The notes beneath the pieces were generated by a model. The model was not told the DNA's origin and searched no databases. It saw only the letters and a list, made by a program, of their open reading frames with translations. From Haemaphysalis longicornis (taxonomy: Eukaryota; Arthropoda; Arachnida; Ixodida; Ixodidae), in NCBI GenBank assembly GCA_013339765.2, contig CM023449.1, forward strand, positions 201,897,422-201,961,421: DNA of 64,000 nt. The letters are read 5' to 3'. A program made the position numbers and the translations under genes. Positions 11,489-22,669 of this stretch are shown piece by piece. Position 1 is the stretch's first letter. Every line of letters starts with the position of its first letter.

Positions 11489-12000
11489 CAGGTCCGCTAT
11501 AATTATGGCAAACAACATACTGATTTCCAGATACCATGACTGTTAAATAAAAGTGAAGAAAACTATGATTGTAGCAGACGGTTGTCTTACAAATTCATTA
11601 AAAGTGCTTCTAGAACGTTGTATGGAATGCTGTTATTTTGCCTGTTATTGCTATTTTTGTGTCTGTAAATGTATTATTTCATTTATTATGTGTACTGTAT
11701 GTATAGAAGATGTACCTTCAACATTAATTTGTGTGTTTGGAAGCTACAAAATTTTTTTTTGTATGTAAGTATTTTACAGCTGTCGAGAGACCCTCTGAAT
11801 ATATGTATTGATCCCCACTATCCTCACCCTACTCCCGTTTCGAGTATATTTTTGTGTGTATGAAATTGAATATTATTGTGTTGATTTCTATACTGCTGGA
11901 TTGCCCCGTGAAGCAAGAGCCTCTGTCAGGCTGTAGCCTTTAGCTCTTGCTTCACTTTCCTCAATTCGAAAGTGAATAAACTTGAAACTTGAAACTTATA
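11489..12000 (+). mobile_element. CR1/L2-like LINE, 3' part
   Basis: Continuation of the LINE that begins at 9165. It opens with the conserved 'RYNYGKQ' near the C-terminus and the short following 'Q.P.LLN' segment. An AT-rich 3' UTR follows, with a hairpin-like 'gaagcaagag...ctcttgcttc' near 11910-11955. It ends in the repeated AACTTGA motif at about 11977-11998, a typical short tandem LINE 3' end. Confidence 0.75.
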
Positions 12001-14530
12001 CGTCAACCCATTCGCTGTCCACTTGGTTTTTTGCAAAATACTAGGGCGGGCGCTTGAGTAATACATATAAGCGTAAAGTGGTCGCGCGTATATTAGCAGG
12101 GTATCTGTTCAAGTTGGGGTAATGTTTTTAGTGGACCAGCGATAGAAAAAGCATGTAGGGGCAGCCAAGACGAAGTTCTAACCTCAGAAAGTGCCAATAG
12201 CCACCCTCTTCGTTCCTTCTCTACATTGAACACTATGCAGAGCGCCTCCCTGTCCTACTGCTGGGCACCTGGAAAGAAACTCTGGCTACGCCTCGGTAGG
12301 CCACATTGGCAGCCGTCAAATCGGCAGCGTCGCTTTCCCTCTCGGCGAAGCTTCCCTGCCTGACTTCTCCGCCACTATTATAATCTCCGCCCTGAAATTA
12401 TCACGGTTTTTTTTTTCCATCCAAGCCCCCATTCCCCTTCTGAACACAGACAGCATTTTTGATCTTGCTACACCCTACACGATTTATCATTTAACCACTA
12501 TCGCAAGAAGAGTTGGGTATGTTGTCTTTGTTGTCTTTGGCGTATAGTAGTGACGTCTATCCGTTTGCATTCAACACTTCTGCCATTCTATTAACACTCT
12601 GCTTAAGGGATGCCGTCGTTCTACTTCCTCATGAGTTCTGTAACAGCTAGCACGCTTTCGAGCACCATTGGCGTTGAGAGTATTTTTGCAATTTTTAAAG
12701 TATCCTCTTTTATTATAGCGCCTAAATTCTCCCGAAAGACAAAGCAGGGCGGTTTTATATTTTTCGGTCAGTTTAGTTGTGGGAAGCAGCCTATCATAAT
12801 GTTTAAGTGTGCTCTCATCGTACTCTCACAATGTCGCACTCCCGCAACATGCGTCGTCTGCTGGAGTAAGAAGATATTCTACAATATTTATAATCACAGG
12901 ATTGATCCACTACCGACGTGTGCTGGGCATGCGCCGCTGTTTATGAAACAGGGGTGAGCCTAAAATAAACTGGGATCCTATTGTGGGCTTACAGCTCGAT
13001 AGCGTTCAGACGTATTTCCATCAGACAGTGACTTCTTTATGCACCGAAATTGTTTTTTCGATTGTGCGTTTTTTTCTCGTATCTGTGGCTACCTCCCACC
13101 CTTGTTAACTCTATGCATACACTATAAGGAAGAATAAAGTTTTTCTCTGGGCCACCAGTGGCGCCATCCTGTTCTATCCGTACGATCTTCATTATCTTTT
13201 TTCCTTCGTTACATTTTATTTTTATCGTGCGTTTTCTCCTTAGGCACTGTAAGGCCTTCACATACGTCATCAATATAAGTTTGACTTGGCAAGCGTGTAC
13301 ATAGCTACCCAAAATACTTCTGTATGCTTCAATATCTCTTCTAAACTGGCGTGCTTAGGTTTACTACCACAACGCGTGCACTGAACCGCGTTCATGTCGC
13401 TAGACGCGCGCATATGCCGTGGTTTAGGTGGTCCTTGTTCGAATTGCAACGGGTAAGCCCTGTGGTTAACTCAGATCGAAATGTCCGTATTTTATGTTCC
13501 TATATCATCTTCCGAGTGCCCAGTCATTTGGGAAAGATTCTTTGTGCTAAGCCGGCTCTTTTCGAGGAATTCTGTGTAATAAACCACCGACTGCTCTGGA
13601 TCAACACCGCCAGCACACAGCGACCCTCCCGCAGCTATGAAGAAAAGTAAACGCCCTTAAACAATCCTCGAAACCTAAAGATGACTCATAGCCCATTCGT
13701 GATGTACTAGCCTTGTTTAACCACAAGGTCAGCTTTGGTACCTGTCAGTTGTGGACCGACAACGGCGGACATAAATAGTGGACATCCATCCACCACGTGA
13801 ATTGCTGGAGGCAAAGAAAAGTCGCTTGAAGAAAAGAGCGCTAAAACACGACGCAAAAACGAAGAACGACGAGAGAGATGCGCTACAAACAACTGCTTTT
13901 TTCCAAGGAAAGACGGGGGTATAAGTGGCTTTTCTACAAACATGCACACACACGCTGCAGAAATACGAAATATAAAAAGATACCACAAAAGAAACGAGCT
14001 ACAGCTGAAGAAAATGATCACTTTTTTACGAACGCTGTCTAGGAACGGGTACTCATATAAATACAGTGGCACCCATGCGTCACCCAAGTAGCCTGTGTTC
14101 TTTTTAATGAAATACGCTTTACGCACTTATCGCTGCCGCAGTGCCACGACTGTTTTCCTAAACTAACCCAGTTCCTTCAAAAGCACTTGAAATGTCAACT
14201 ACCCAATGAACAGCATGTTGTCAACAATTCTTGTGAAGTTATCACCTACTTTGACGATAATAGCTCGGTCGCAGGTGTTTTTTTTCGTCTATGTAAATGA
14301 TTTATTTTTTTTTGTTTCTGAATGGTGACTTGCTATCGTGTGTCCAAGAGTGCAATAATATGAATGGAGCAAATAACTTTAAATATGCGATGGGTATTTC
14401 TGTACACGCCTTTTCGTCCCTTATAAAATTTTATTTTGGCGCTACCGTTGTGAAGCATGCCGGAGACCGGTACACACAAAAAAGGGCATCTTCATTGGTT
14501 CGTATGTGGCCCCCATTCTGATTGCCATTT
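12001..14530. other. Unannotated sequence
   Basis: No recognisable gene. Frames at 12610-12957 (+) and 13707-14126 (-) exceed 110 codons but show no motif or family resemblance and have AT-driven composition. Confidence 0.35.
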
Positions 14531-15470
14531 CAACACGGAAGTGTTTTATGTCTGGATACACCAAGATCTCACTGTCGCCTTACCCCTCACGGGCATGACA
14601 TCACCAGAAGATTTCCCACTGACGCTGCCGCCCCTAGATTCCTGCCACGAACCCTCTCGCCGAAATGGAAGATACAAATCACTGTGCCAACTCCGCTATG
14701 AAATCACGCGTAAGTGGGTCTACGAATGGGCCTTACATCATTCCCTGTGACTTCCTTCATTCAGATGGTGTTTCTCTCTAGGACAGGTGAAGCGAAGTAG
14801 TGCATCATGAGAGTACTGACCGAAGACAGTTGGTGTCTCGATGCCAGCGCCTTCGTCTACGGAGGGGGGGAGGACGAGGCGCGTAGGAAAACTGTTGCGT
14901 TAAGCGCCGCAGGAAAGCAACGACGCCCGCAGCGAATGTCGTGCTTGTGACTGTTTTGGTGCGGCGAGAAAGACGTCAGCGGGAAGCGGAACGCGTGGAC
15001 GCATTCATAATCCAAGATACGATCTCTGCCTCTCGCGTTCCACAAGCTGAGCTCGTCGTAACGCAACCGTCTGCTGTACACGCCACGGAGCATGACCGAA
15101 GCCGTCGCACCTTTGCCGAAGTGACCCGCTAGCAGGACATCCCTGGCCAAGCAAACCCACAAAACAGCTGCCGACCCCCCATCATGCTCTTTTCGTTGCA
15201 GCAGACCGTGTGTTCACCAAACGATTGTGGTTTCAGTGCGATGTATTCAATGCTCCGGCGCGTAGAATCCAGTGTTAAAACGTCGATGTGTCTAGCGGTG
15301 CCACACCAACGTAATATAAATAGCGATGTTCAAGTTCATATCGATGCACAATAAACATTCAAATGCGCTTGTGAACCACAATTCCCATTCGTGTTTCACC
15401 TATTCCTATGAAAGAGGGACCAACCAAATTTTTTATTTCCAGTTTTGACCGGCGTTCGCGCGATGAGGTG
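14530..15470 (-). repeat. Penelope-like element, left inverted arm
   Basis: Reverse complement of the element's own 3' end. Read on the minus strand it starts with the last codons of the endonuclease frame ('GPSFIGIGETR' near 15400) and runs through the 3' non-coding part to about 14530. The block at 15034-15125 is the best conserved against 16690-16790. A reverse-strand frame of 101 codons (14857-15162) crosses it; the same reading in the right arm has a stop, so coding function is doubtful. Confidence 0.75.
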
Positions 15471-16310
15471 AACGATGACGTAGCTGATAGGTTTTCAGAT
15501 ACGTGGATGACTACCTGATTCTTTCGAGGAAACGGGAATCTGTAACCTACCACGAATGTGTGGAGCAGGTCTTAAGGTCCTTTAGGAAGGTTGGAGACAG
15601 CCTAAGCGTCACGCATTAGCTTCAGAAAGGCCACAATGTTTGACTTTTGGATATAGACATCTGCATAGCAGGAATTCATGTTTGCTTAATTTACTGTCCA
15701 CGCGCAAATAAAAGGCTTCATCTGTTTTCATTCGCCAATCTGAAAACGGTGAAACGAGGGATAGCCATTCTGTCCTTAGAGTGTGCTCTAATCACATTAT
15801 GCGTTCACCACATGCACAGCAGTGTCAATGCCCACTTGTCCCGACTTGAGGAAGCGGATTAACGTCGGACGCTACTGTAGATAGTATGTGAGTTGCTACT
15901 AAAAAAATGAAGCACCGGCAATCGAGTTGTCGGGTGGCCAGTGAAAAGACAAAAAGACCCGAGGTAGTGCCGCATATGCATAAAGTGGTCCATAATTTGA
16001 AGCATGTGGCCACAAAGTTTAACGTGCTTATTGTGTTGTACGCCCCGTGCAAGTGGGCAAGCCTGTATAAGCACATTACGGCAAAAGACGTGCAAAAACG
16101 TGCAAATTGTTGCTGAAATAAGCGCTTTGGGCAGTACATATATAGCCAAGTTGGCGTCATTTAACGAATTCAGCTCACTTGCAAAAAGGTATACATCGTA
16201 GAAAACGGCCGATGTGTAAATTGCTGCGTAAAGAGCGTGATCATTCCACACACAATACTACCGGGGCGCACTTCTCGAATCACTGCTTCTAGTATGGCAA
16301 TGACTGCCTT
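15470..16310 (+). pseudogene. Penelope-like reverse transcriptase / GIY-YIG endonuclease remnant
   Basis: The catalytic palm motif YVDD is at 15500-15511 in the context RYVDDYLILS. It is followed by the family's conserved downstream segments: 'ECVEQVLRSFRKVGD', 'LDIDICIAGIHVC', 'KTVKRGIAILS' and 'RLEEAD'. After a frame change come 'RPEVVPHMHKVVHNLKHVA' (about 15957-16015) and the 'YAPCKWASL' segment that lead to the endonuclease. The GIY-YIG part is present as 'RIQLTCKKVYI' and 'NGRCVN' near 16160-16222. In-frame stops (the first just after the RSFRKVGD segment) and frameshifts inactivate it. The N-terminal part of the reverse transcriptase before the palm is missing or unrecognisable. In intact elements the protein copies RNA into DNA at nicks made by the GIY-YIG nuclease. 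Confidence 0.85.
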
Positions 16311-17345
16311 CTGCGACTGAGCGAAACAATCAGCACGGAAAAACTTTCGTTGATCCCTCTTTCATAGGAATCGCTAAAACACGAAAGGGGGCTGTGCCTT
16401 TTTTTCAATGACATTTGAATGTTTACGGTACATCGATATAAAATTCCGTGTCTCTTTTTATAATATGTCGGTGTGGCACCATTAAACGCATTAACGTTAG
16501 ACACTGCATTGCACGCGCCAGAGAATTACGTAAATCCGACTTAAACACATTCGCTTGAAAACCGTGTGAACTAAGCCGAACTGGTCAGCGAATCGTTCGG
16601 TGAACACATGGTCCTCTGCAACGAAAGGAGAATGATTTGAAATCGGTAGCTTTCCTTTCGGTTTGCTTGGCGAGCGACGTCATGCTTGCGGGTCGCATCA
16701 GCAAAGCTGCGATTACCTCAGTCAAGCTCCGTGGCGTGTACGCCAGACGGTTGCGTTGCGACGAGCTCAGCTTGTGAAACGCGAGAGGCAAAGTTTGTAC
16801 CTTGGACCATGAATGTGTGTACGCGTTCCGCTTCCCGCTGCTGTGCCTCTCGTCGCACCAAGGCAGTCAGGAGCACGACATTTGTCGGTCGGCGTCGTTG
16901 CCTTTCTGCGGTGCTTAACGCAACACTTTGTCACACGGGGCCCTCAAGTGCGAATCCCAGGTGGCGGACGGTGCCTCAAATGGCGCGCGTCCCCCGTACG
17001 CGAAGGTGCTGTCATCGAGGCGCCAACAGTCGGCGCAAATTAGGCAGAGTGCGTCATGATGCACCACTTCGCTGCGCATGTCCAAAACGGCAACACCATC
17101 TGAGTAAAGAAGGTCATAGGTAATGATTTAGGGCCCGTTCATAGGCCTTCTTACGCGTGAGTTAATAGCGCAGTTGGGAGAGTCCTTTGTATCTACCATT
17201 TCGGCGAGAAAGTTCGTGGCTGGAATCCGGGAGCCGCCTGCGTCAACGGAACTTTTTCTAGCGCTGTAATTTCTGTGACAGATATGACGTCAGTGAGATC
17301 TTGGTGTATCCCGGCATAAACCACTTTCGTGTTAAAAGTAGTAAA
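16310..17345 (+). repeat. Penelope-like element, right arm (3' end)
   Basis: Natural 3' continuation of the endonuclease frame ('FVDPSFIGIAKTRKG' near 16345-16390), then non-coding sequence. It mirrors the left arm over about 1 kb. Homology fades at about 17340. Confidence 0.75.
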
Positions 17346-17619
17346 ACTGAATTAGTAAAGAGGTCATTAACTTCTCGAAGTCGAGGTCATTAACTTCTGC
17401 CACATGGGCTAGCACTTTACTGTTAGCGTTGTAGGGGAACAAGATCCGTTTTTCTGGTGTATGTCATTCCATTACTTTTAGATGTATTGATAAGAAGTTT
17501 GTTGCAAGTGCACCAGTGGAAAAATGATCAGATTGCGTCCTAGATAGCAGAACTGCTTGCATGGTTCGAAACAAATTTAAACATTATGTCATCGTCGGCA
17601 TAGAAGAGAAAATAGTAAT

Positions 17620-19400
17620 CCTTAAATCCCAAATAAAGTAGAATAGTATTGGTAAACGGTTATTTCATCGCAAAAAATACAAATCAACATCGCGTCATCC
17701 CGATCCATGGAAGGCTTGTAGGGCCGTACTTGGCCCTTGGTAAGGTCAATAAATACTACTAGTAAGAGGTATACGCTTTTACGCAGGGAAGATCTTAGGC
17801 CGCGTATAAGGAAAACAAAAGATATCTCATCAAGAAAGCAGCTGAAATTTTTTAAATATAATTGTAGTCTACCATAGCAACCAAAAACATGTATAGCACC
17901 ACGGAATGGCAAATAGAGGACTGAGTCGAAACAAGAACGGCGTCGTCTGCATGCAGAATACAGCGACTCCCTGTTGTGACGGAACTCGAATAATGGACGT
18001 ACACGTTAAACAGTAATGGCGACGAAATGGACGCCTGTTGCACTCCTGATTGAAAGAAAAATTGAAACTCGAGTAATTGTTAATCTGGTCTATTTCAGTA
18101 CGTTTACGGAAGGAATTTGTGTAAAGATTAAGAAAAGCGCTCCGAAAGCCGAAAACTTTGAGTTTTTTAATTAACGAGAGTCCAATGCATCGCTAGCATC
18201 CAAGAAAAAAACACAACAGCCCTCGATATTATCGAAGTAAGAATAAATGTCACAGAACACTTGTAAAAGCGTAGTAGGGCTCTATCATGCCAGACATTGG
18301 AACTGATGCTCTGGAAGAAGGTTATTATATTGAAGAAAAGTTCTCATAGTTCGAAATTTATGCTCTTCTAAGATTTGTGCATTACAAGCCAGAGTACATA
18401 TTGGTTTGTAATTCGCAATGGTTTTAAAGCTTCCACCTTCATGCAGCGGATTGACCAGGACGATTTTATGCTCGTTAGGGATGAAACCATGCTCCACGAA
18501 AGAATCTAGCATGAAGATTACTACGGTCCTTAGTACGCAGAAGTTTCGCTGAAGTGCTATGTTGTAAACGCCGTTTATCCCTGGGGTTGTTTAGGCATGA
18601 AACTATACATGATGGCATGCAAGTCTGCACAAGTCAAGGGAGGCTAGTATGCTGAAGAGACGTTGCTACTTAAGGAATAAAGGGCTTCAGCGGGGGAAAC
18701 CTGTGAGCTAGTTGGAGGTTTCGAAATCTGGTTATTAAAGCCGCGGGCGCAGTGATAAAAATTGCGAAGTGTTTCGGAATAGTTGCATCAAGCTATAGTT
18801 TTGTGTTAGCCCAGTAAATGGGTACATTGTTGCGGTCGCGTAGCACATTCTATGATGAGCCGTATGTAGGTGAATCTCCTGGTGATGGTGACGCGCTTGC
18901 ATGTGCACTGTGAGCGCCGTATGCAGTCGCCGGATTTTAGTCCCTATTCGAAAGCCGATTCAGCAGTAGCGGCGCTTGGGGGTCCGTGCCATTTCCTGCA
19001 CCATCGGCGGGGCTAGGGAAATTGGCTGATGCGGCGACGATCGGCAGAAGCAGAAATCATATCCTCGGAAAAAGCAAGAATGAACTACGTCCCCACATTG
19101 TTGCGGTGCCTCCGCGCCCAGTCGAAACAAGATCTAAACAATATCCGCAATTCTAAACAAGATCTAAACAAGATCCGCAATTAGAGGTTCGAAGAGCTCT
19201 TACAGCGCGTCAGAAGTGCGTCTTTTTCTTTATAGCTTGCAGAAGTTTAGTGGCTATCCAAGGGCTGTCCATTCTTGGTTTGTTTGCTAGCACAAATTTT
19301 TTAGTCTTTTGTTTAACTAAACCCTTTAAGTATTTCTTAGAACTTTTGTTCCACGTCTTGAAAGGTAACCCTTTTTAAAAAATTAGCACCCTTTCACTCC
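17620..19400 (-). mobile_element. Decayed LINE, reverse strand
   Basis: Read on the minus strand from high to low coordinates. A linker region with 'PWIATKLL' (near 19250) leads to the finger region, 'FVEHGFIPNEHKIVLVNPLHEGGSFK' in outline (18512 downward, including the NYKPI segment equivalent to NYRPI). After frameshifts comes the palm, 'SPLLFNVYVH', with HADD in place of the catalytic YADD at 17942-17953. Stops and frame changes are frequent and the catalytic tyrosine codon is changed. It belongs with the CR1/L2-like group on motif spacing. The 3' end is not clearly marked. Confidence 0.7.
19127..19186 (+). repeat. Short tandem duplication
   Basis: A unit of about 29 bp on 'aacaagatctaaacaa.atccgcaatt' occurs twice in tandem with few differences. 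Confidence 0.75.
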
Positions 19401-20990
19401 GTAGAGAGGGATCACCGGCGAAGCTTGACACAGTTCCCGGAGTGCATGGAGCCAAATGGAACAAAGCAAGTTTGCTGGTAATTTGCTAGTGAGCATACTT
19501 CCACTCAAGTTAGCTGAATGCAAGTTGAAATGGCCAGCTTCGTTCTAGAGGAAAAAAACACGGAGCTGCAGTACTGAAACGTGCAGTACATATTTCGCCA
19601 CATCTCGGAAGGCAGTGCCGTGGAGGTACCTATCAAGCGGCGACTCATACACAAGCCGACTTACAAGACCCAACAGGCCGAGTCCGGAGTTTGCATGGGA
19701 TTAGAGGGGAAATAGTAGGAATGGGGCGCGCACACGCAGCTACACGTTTCATGTACTTACTAATGACATATCTTTTGAGCTGGCGGGAGGTTCATACGAA
19801 TTAGACAAACGGCCCAATGCGACCTGTACCGTGCCCCCTGTGGTCGAGAGGATTCGGTTGGTGTGTGACACAAACTCAAGATTCCTAAGACGCGCGACGG
19901 AAGCAGACAGCTCCAGGTTGGTTGTCTAGAAAAAGCTGTTCCCTGAAACTAGCATTCAGGTATTTGGCATGGAAGTACGCTCAATATCGAAATACACACA
20001 AATGTATTTTGTTCAATGCATTTTGTGAAAGGTGTCCAGCTTCGCCGGATATTTTTCGCCATAAAGTGGAAGGGCGTCAGTATTTTTTTTGCCCAGCTTC
20101 CTAAAAAAGATTCTTGTTCCCGCTAGTCAAGTTGTCATACAGAAATATAAAGGGAATCAGGTTCTGTTCGGCAAACGATCAGGTCATTCAGCGGCAAGAC
20201 ATTCACTTTTCCTCAATCGTTAACGGTGCGAATCGAAGAAGAACAACCTGTATGATTTCACACCTCGCGGAAAGCCGGTGGACAACTTTGAGAAAACCAG
20301 CTTACCACCCAAATCACAAATTACCATGGTCAGGTCCTTGCTTGGAGACATGGGAAAATCTTGATCCTCAAGATTGCAGAGTCTACTGTATTTCTTTTTT
20401 TATTTATGTTGGTATGAAGGAGCTGATGAAGCTCTTTGTTGTGCTTTGAGACTGTGTTCTCCAGAATTTGTACTTTGGACTGTAGCGATTTAATTCTGGC
20501 CGGGCTGGGAGCTGCAGAAGTGAGGACCGCTTCATATTTTTGGCAAAAAGGTGCCGTTTTTTTAGAACATCCACGGTCCCTTTCAATCCCAATAGCTCGT
20601 CAGCTTTTGTGGTAAGCTACAGAATTGCATCCTTCGAGTTTACCTTCCCTAGAAAATTTGAAAATGACTCAAAGCTCAGCAGAGAATCGTCTTCGCTGGA
20701 GGACCTCATTTCCAGCACGCGCAGATTACAGTGTCACCAATTTTACTTTTCAGCCCCTTTACCGCACACCCCCTTCTCAGAAACAACAGCACAGTCTTAC
20801 GAAAATAAAAACCTTGCGTACACTCTGAACAAGTTAGAAACATTCAATGAACAGGCAATGGCTTGTGGAACTTTCTACAGCGTGTCTCAGAATACATGGT
20901 AACAATGTCGCAAGATGGCAGTCAGTGACAGAAAAAATGCAGCATAAAAAATAAAAGAAAACAAAAAGTGTACAACTTGTACCTGTAGAA
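19401..20990. other. Unannotated sequence
   Basis: No recognisable coding sequence or repeat. Frames of 110-120 codons at 20114-20449 and 20540-20902 (+) have no motif and unremarkable composition. Confidence 0.35.
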
Positions 20991-20999
20991 AAAATTTGG

Positions 21000-22105
21000 T
21001 AAGGCACTGCGTCGCGCCTGCCACCGACTCCGAAGACGAAGCGGCGATGTTCAAGCTTTATCCTCGCAGCGATGTGGTGGCGCAGCAGGGCTTGGTCTTG
21101 CGTGCAGCAGGGCTCGGTCTTACGTGCAGCAGGGCTCCATCTTGCGATGAGTCAGCCCGATGCATGCGCATACAGGGTCTGGTTGTCTGCTCGCTTCAGT
21201 GGTTGTTCTCGTTGTCGACCCAGAAATTTTCATCGGACGAGGGTGATTCCTGTAGCAAAGAATTCGGCCAGGCACTGCGCCACGCCTGCCACCGACTGCC
21301 ACTGCATAGTACACGCGTACTACGTGCGCTGTCCCGCCAATGAGCAACGATGCTCGTTTAGCACTCAATAGTGACGGCTGCCCACACCAGTGCGAGTACT
21401 TCCCTGGGAAGTACAATCCGTAGTACATCAAGAACAACGCGACATAATGTCACCCAGTACTGAGCTTGCGCAGTGAGAGATTAGCAGAGCACTCCCGTGT
21501 TGCTAAGCCAGCGGAAGATCATGCAGGCGTAGTAGGTGCGGTGTCCTACCAATGAGCAACGGTGGTCGTTTTGCATTCAATACTAACGGGTGCACGCCTG
21601 ACCAGATAAAATCGGAATATTATACGAAGATTGGTCGTAGTTAGCGCAGGACCGGGGTAGTTGAGGAATGTTGGGAGACGCCTTTCTCCTGCAGTGGGCG
21701 TAGATTGGCTGGTGATGATGATGATCATGATGATGATTACACGAACAGTTCTGATGTCAGCGCGTGCCACGCCGCCGGAAGGGATGCTTAGCGAAGCATT
21801 TCCGGGTTGCTCAGTCGACGCAGATTTGGGCGCTTGCAGTGTACGCACTGTACCGCCAGTGTGCAGACATGAATGTTTGCGTTTATTTCTAAGGGACACC
21901 TAGACCTGTGCGAGCGCGCACATAGGAAACACAAAGGGCAGTACACTAAGATGGGCGTCGCGTGATGTCAGCCCGTTGGGCACCTTTGCATGCGGGAGCT
22001 TAGCGGACCACTGCCGTGTCGCTCACTTGGCGCCACTTTGTGGATGTGTCGTATCTGCGCTGCCCCGCCACTGTGCCATATTGAACATTGTGGATTCCAA
22101 ACTAA
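21000..22105 (+). repeat. Diverged tandem array of about 212-bp units
   Basis: Matching landmarks recur. The 'cgccaatgag' landmark falls at about 21337, 21549, 21853 and 22065, giving spacings of 212, 304 and 212. A second landmark ('gc.gagcactgccgtgttgct') falls at about 21271, 21483, 21791 and 22002 with the same spacings. The 304 bp step is explained by an inserted LINE tail at about 21650-21738. An earlier unit starts near 21003 and contains a three-fold 21-bp repeat on 'gtgcagcagggctcggtctt' (about 21083-21145). Units are strongly diverged. No coding function is apparent. Confidence 0.65.
21650..21738 (+). mobile_element. RTE-type LINE 3' tail
   Basis: The sequence 'gacgcctttctcctgcagtgggcgtaga..ggctg' followed by (GAT)n matches the stereotyped 3' end of RTE-type LINEs ('CCAGCAGTGGG' then 'GGCTGATGATGATG'). 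It is an extreme 5' truncation of about 90 bp inserted in the 212-bp array. Confidence 0.7.
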
Positions 22106-22573
22106 CGTCACCGTAGAATAGTGCCAACAAAAAGACTGATATGGGTACTCGTAAAATACTTTACGCACACCATCACAGTTTTCGCAGTAGGCGGCAAAAC
22201 CGGTGAATCGCTCTGATAAAATTCTCGTCGCCGTGCCGACCTATTGGTTGACTATATTAAGCGTTCTTAATATGCGGGGTGCGGAAAAACTATTGTACAT
22301 CCCACTATTGTCAACAAAAATAACAGCTTTACCACCGGGCCCGAAATATCTTGGGTTGGTGTCAGAGGTTTCAGAGCAATCCGGAATGCTTCATTGAAAT
22401 ACATTAGATTATTTGGTATTGACAAAAAAGTTTAGTGATGTCTTCTTTTTACCCAATTAGTCGAGAATTCGCCTAGTTTTTTTAATATGTCGATGCCTCG
22501 AAAATATAGTCGATACATGAACAACAGTAGCAATGTGTTAGCCACCACTCCATGCTATCGTAAATGTTTTCAG
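22106..22573. other. Probable intron sequence
   Basis: No features seen. It ends in 'gtaaatgttttcag', a good splice acceptor for the exon that follows. Confidence 0.4.
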
Positions 22574-22669
22574 GCGCTCCGAGCCACGCTTAAGGAATCG
22601 AATGATATGGCCTTGCCTGGCCTTGAAGATTTATCTCCAGAAAAGTTATTCTTCATATCATATGCATTG
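22574..22669 (+). CDS. M13 (neprilysin/ECE-type) metallopeptidase, single internal exon
   Basis: Ninety-six bases encode 32 residues in phase 0, preceded by the acceptor TTTTCAG and followed by a consensus donor GTAAGT. The peptide ends with 'LPGLEDLSPEKLFFISYA', matching the stretch LPGL..LT.EQLFF..FA that precedes the invariant W-C in the C-terminal part of M13 zinc peptidases. In this family the exon lies between the zinc-ligand region and the final WC/CxxW segment. M13 enzymes are type II membrane or secreted endopeptidases, and ticks carry many copies. The neighbouring exons are not found in the window, so introns must be large or this is a retained orphan exon. No stop or frameshift is present in the exon. 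Confidence 0.7.

Larger units (their letters stand above)
14530..17345 (+). mobile_element. Penelope-like element with inverted terminal arms
   Basis: Composite element. The centre (15475-16310) carries a decayed Penelope-like reverse transcriptase and GIY-YIG endonuclease. The 3' region (16310-17345) is repeated in reverse complement on the 5' side (14530-15470). Matching runs include 'ccctctttcataggaat', 'ggtgtggcacc', 'aatcgtt.ggtgaacaca', 'gacggttgcgtt.cgacgagctcagcttgtg', 'tcatgatgca.cacttcgct' and 'cagtgagatcttggtgtatcc', all collinear. Penelope elements are known for partial terminal copies in direct or inverted orientation. The arms are diverged and contain indels, so the element is old. 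Confidence 0.8.

Noticed and set aside
14857..15162. 101-codon reverse-strand frame as a host gene
   Set aside because: It lies in an arm of the Penelope-like element, and the same reading in the other arm contains a stop.
17150..17240. tRNA-like sequence 'tagcgcagttgggagag'
   Set aside because: It looks like an A box, but no B box follows, and it is mirrored in the other arm of the Penelope-like element.
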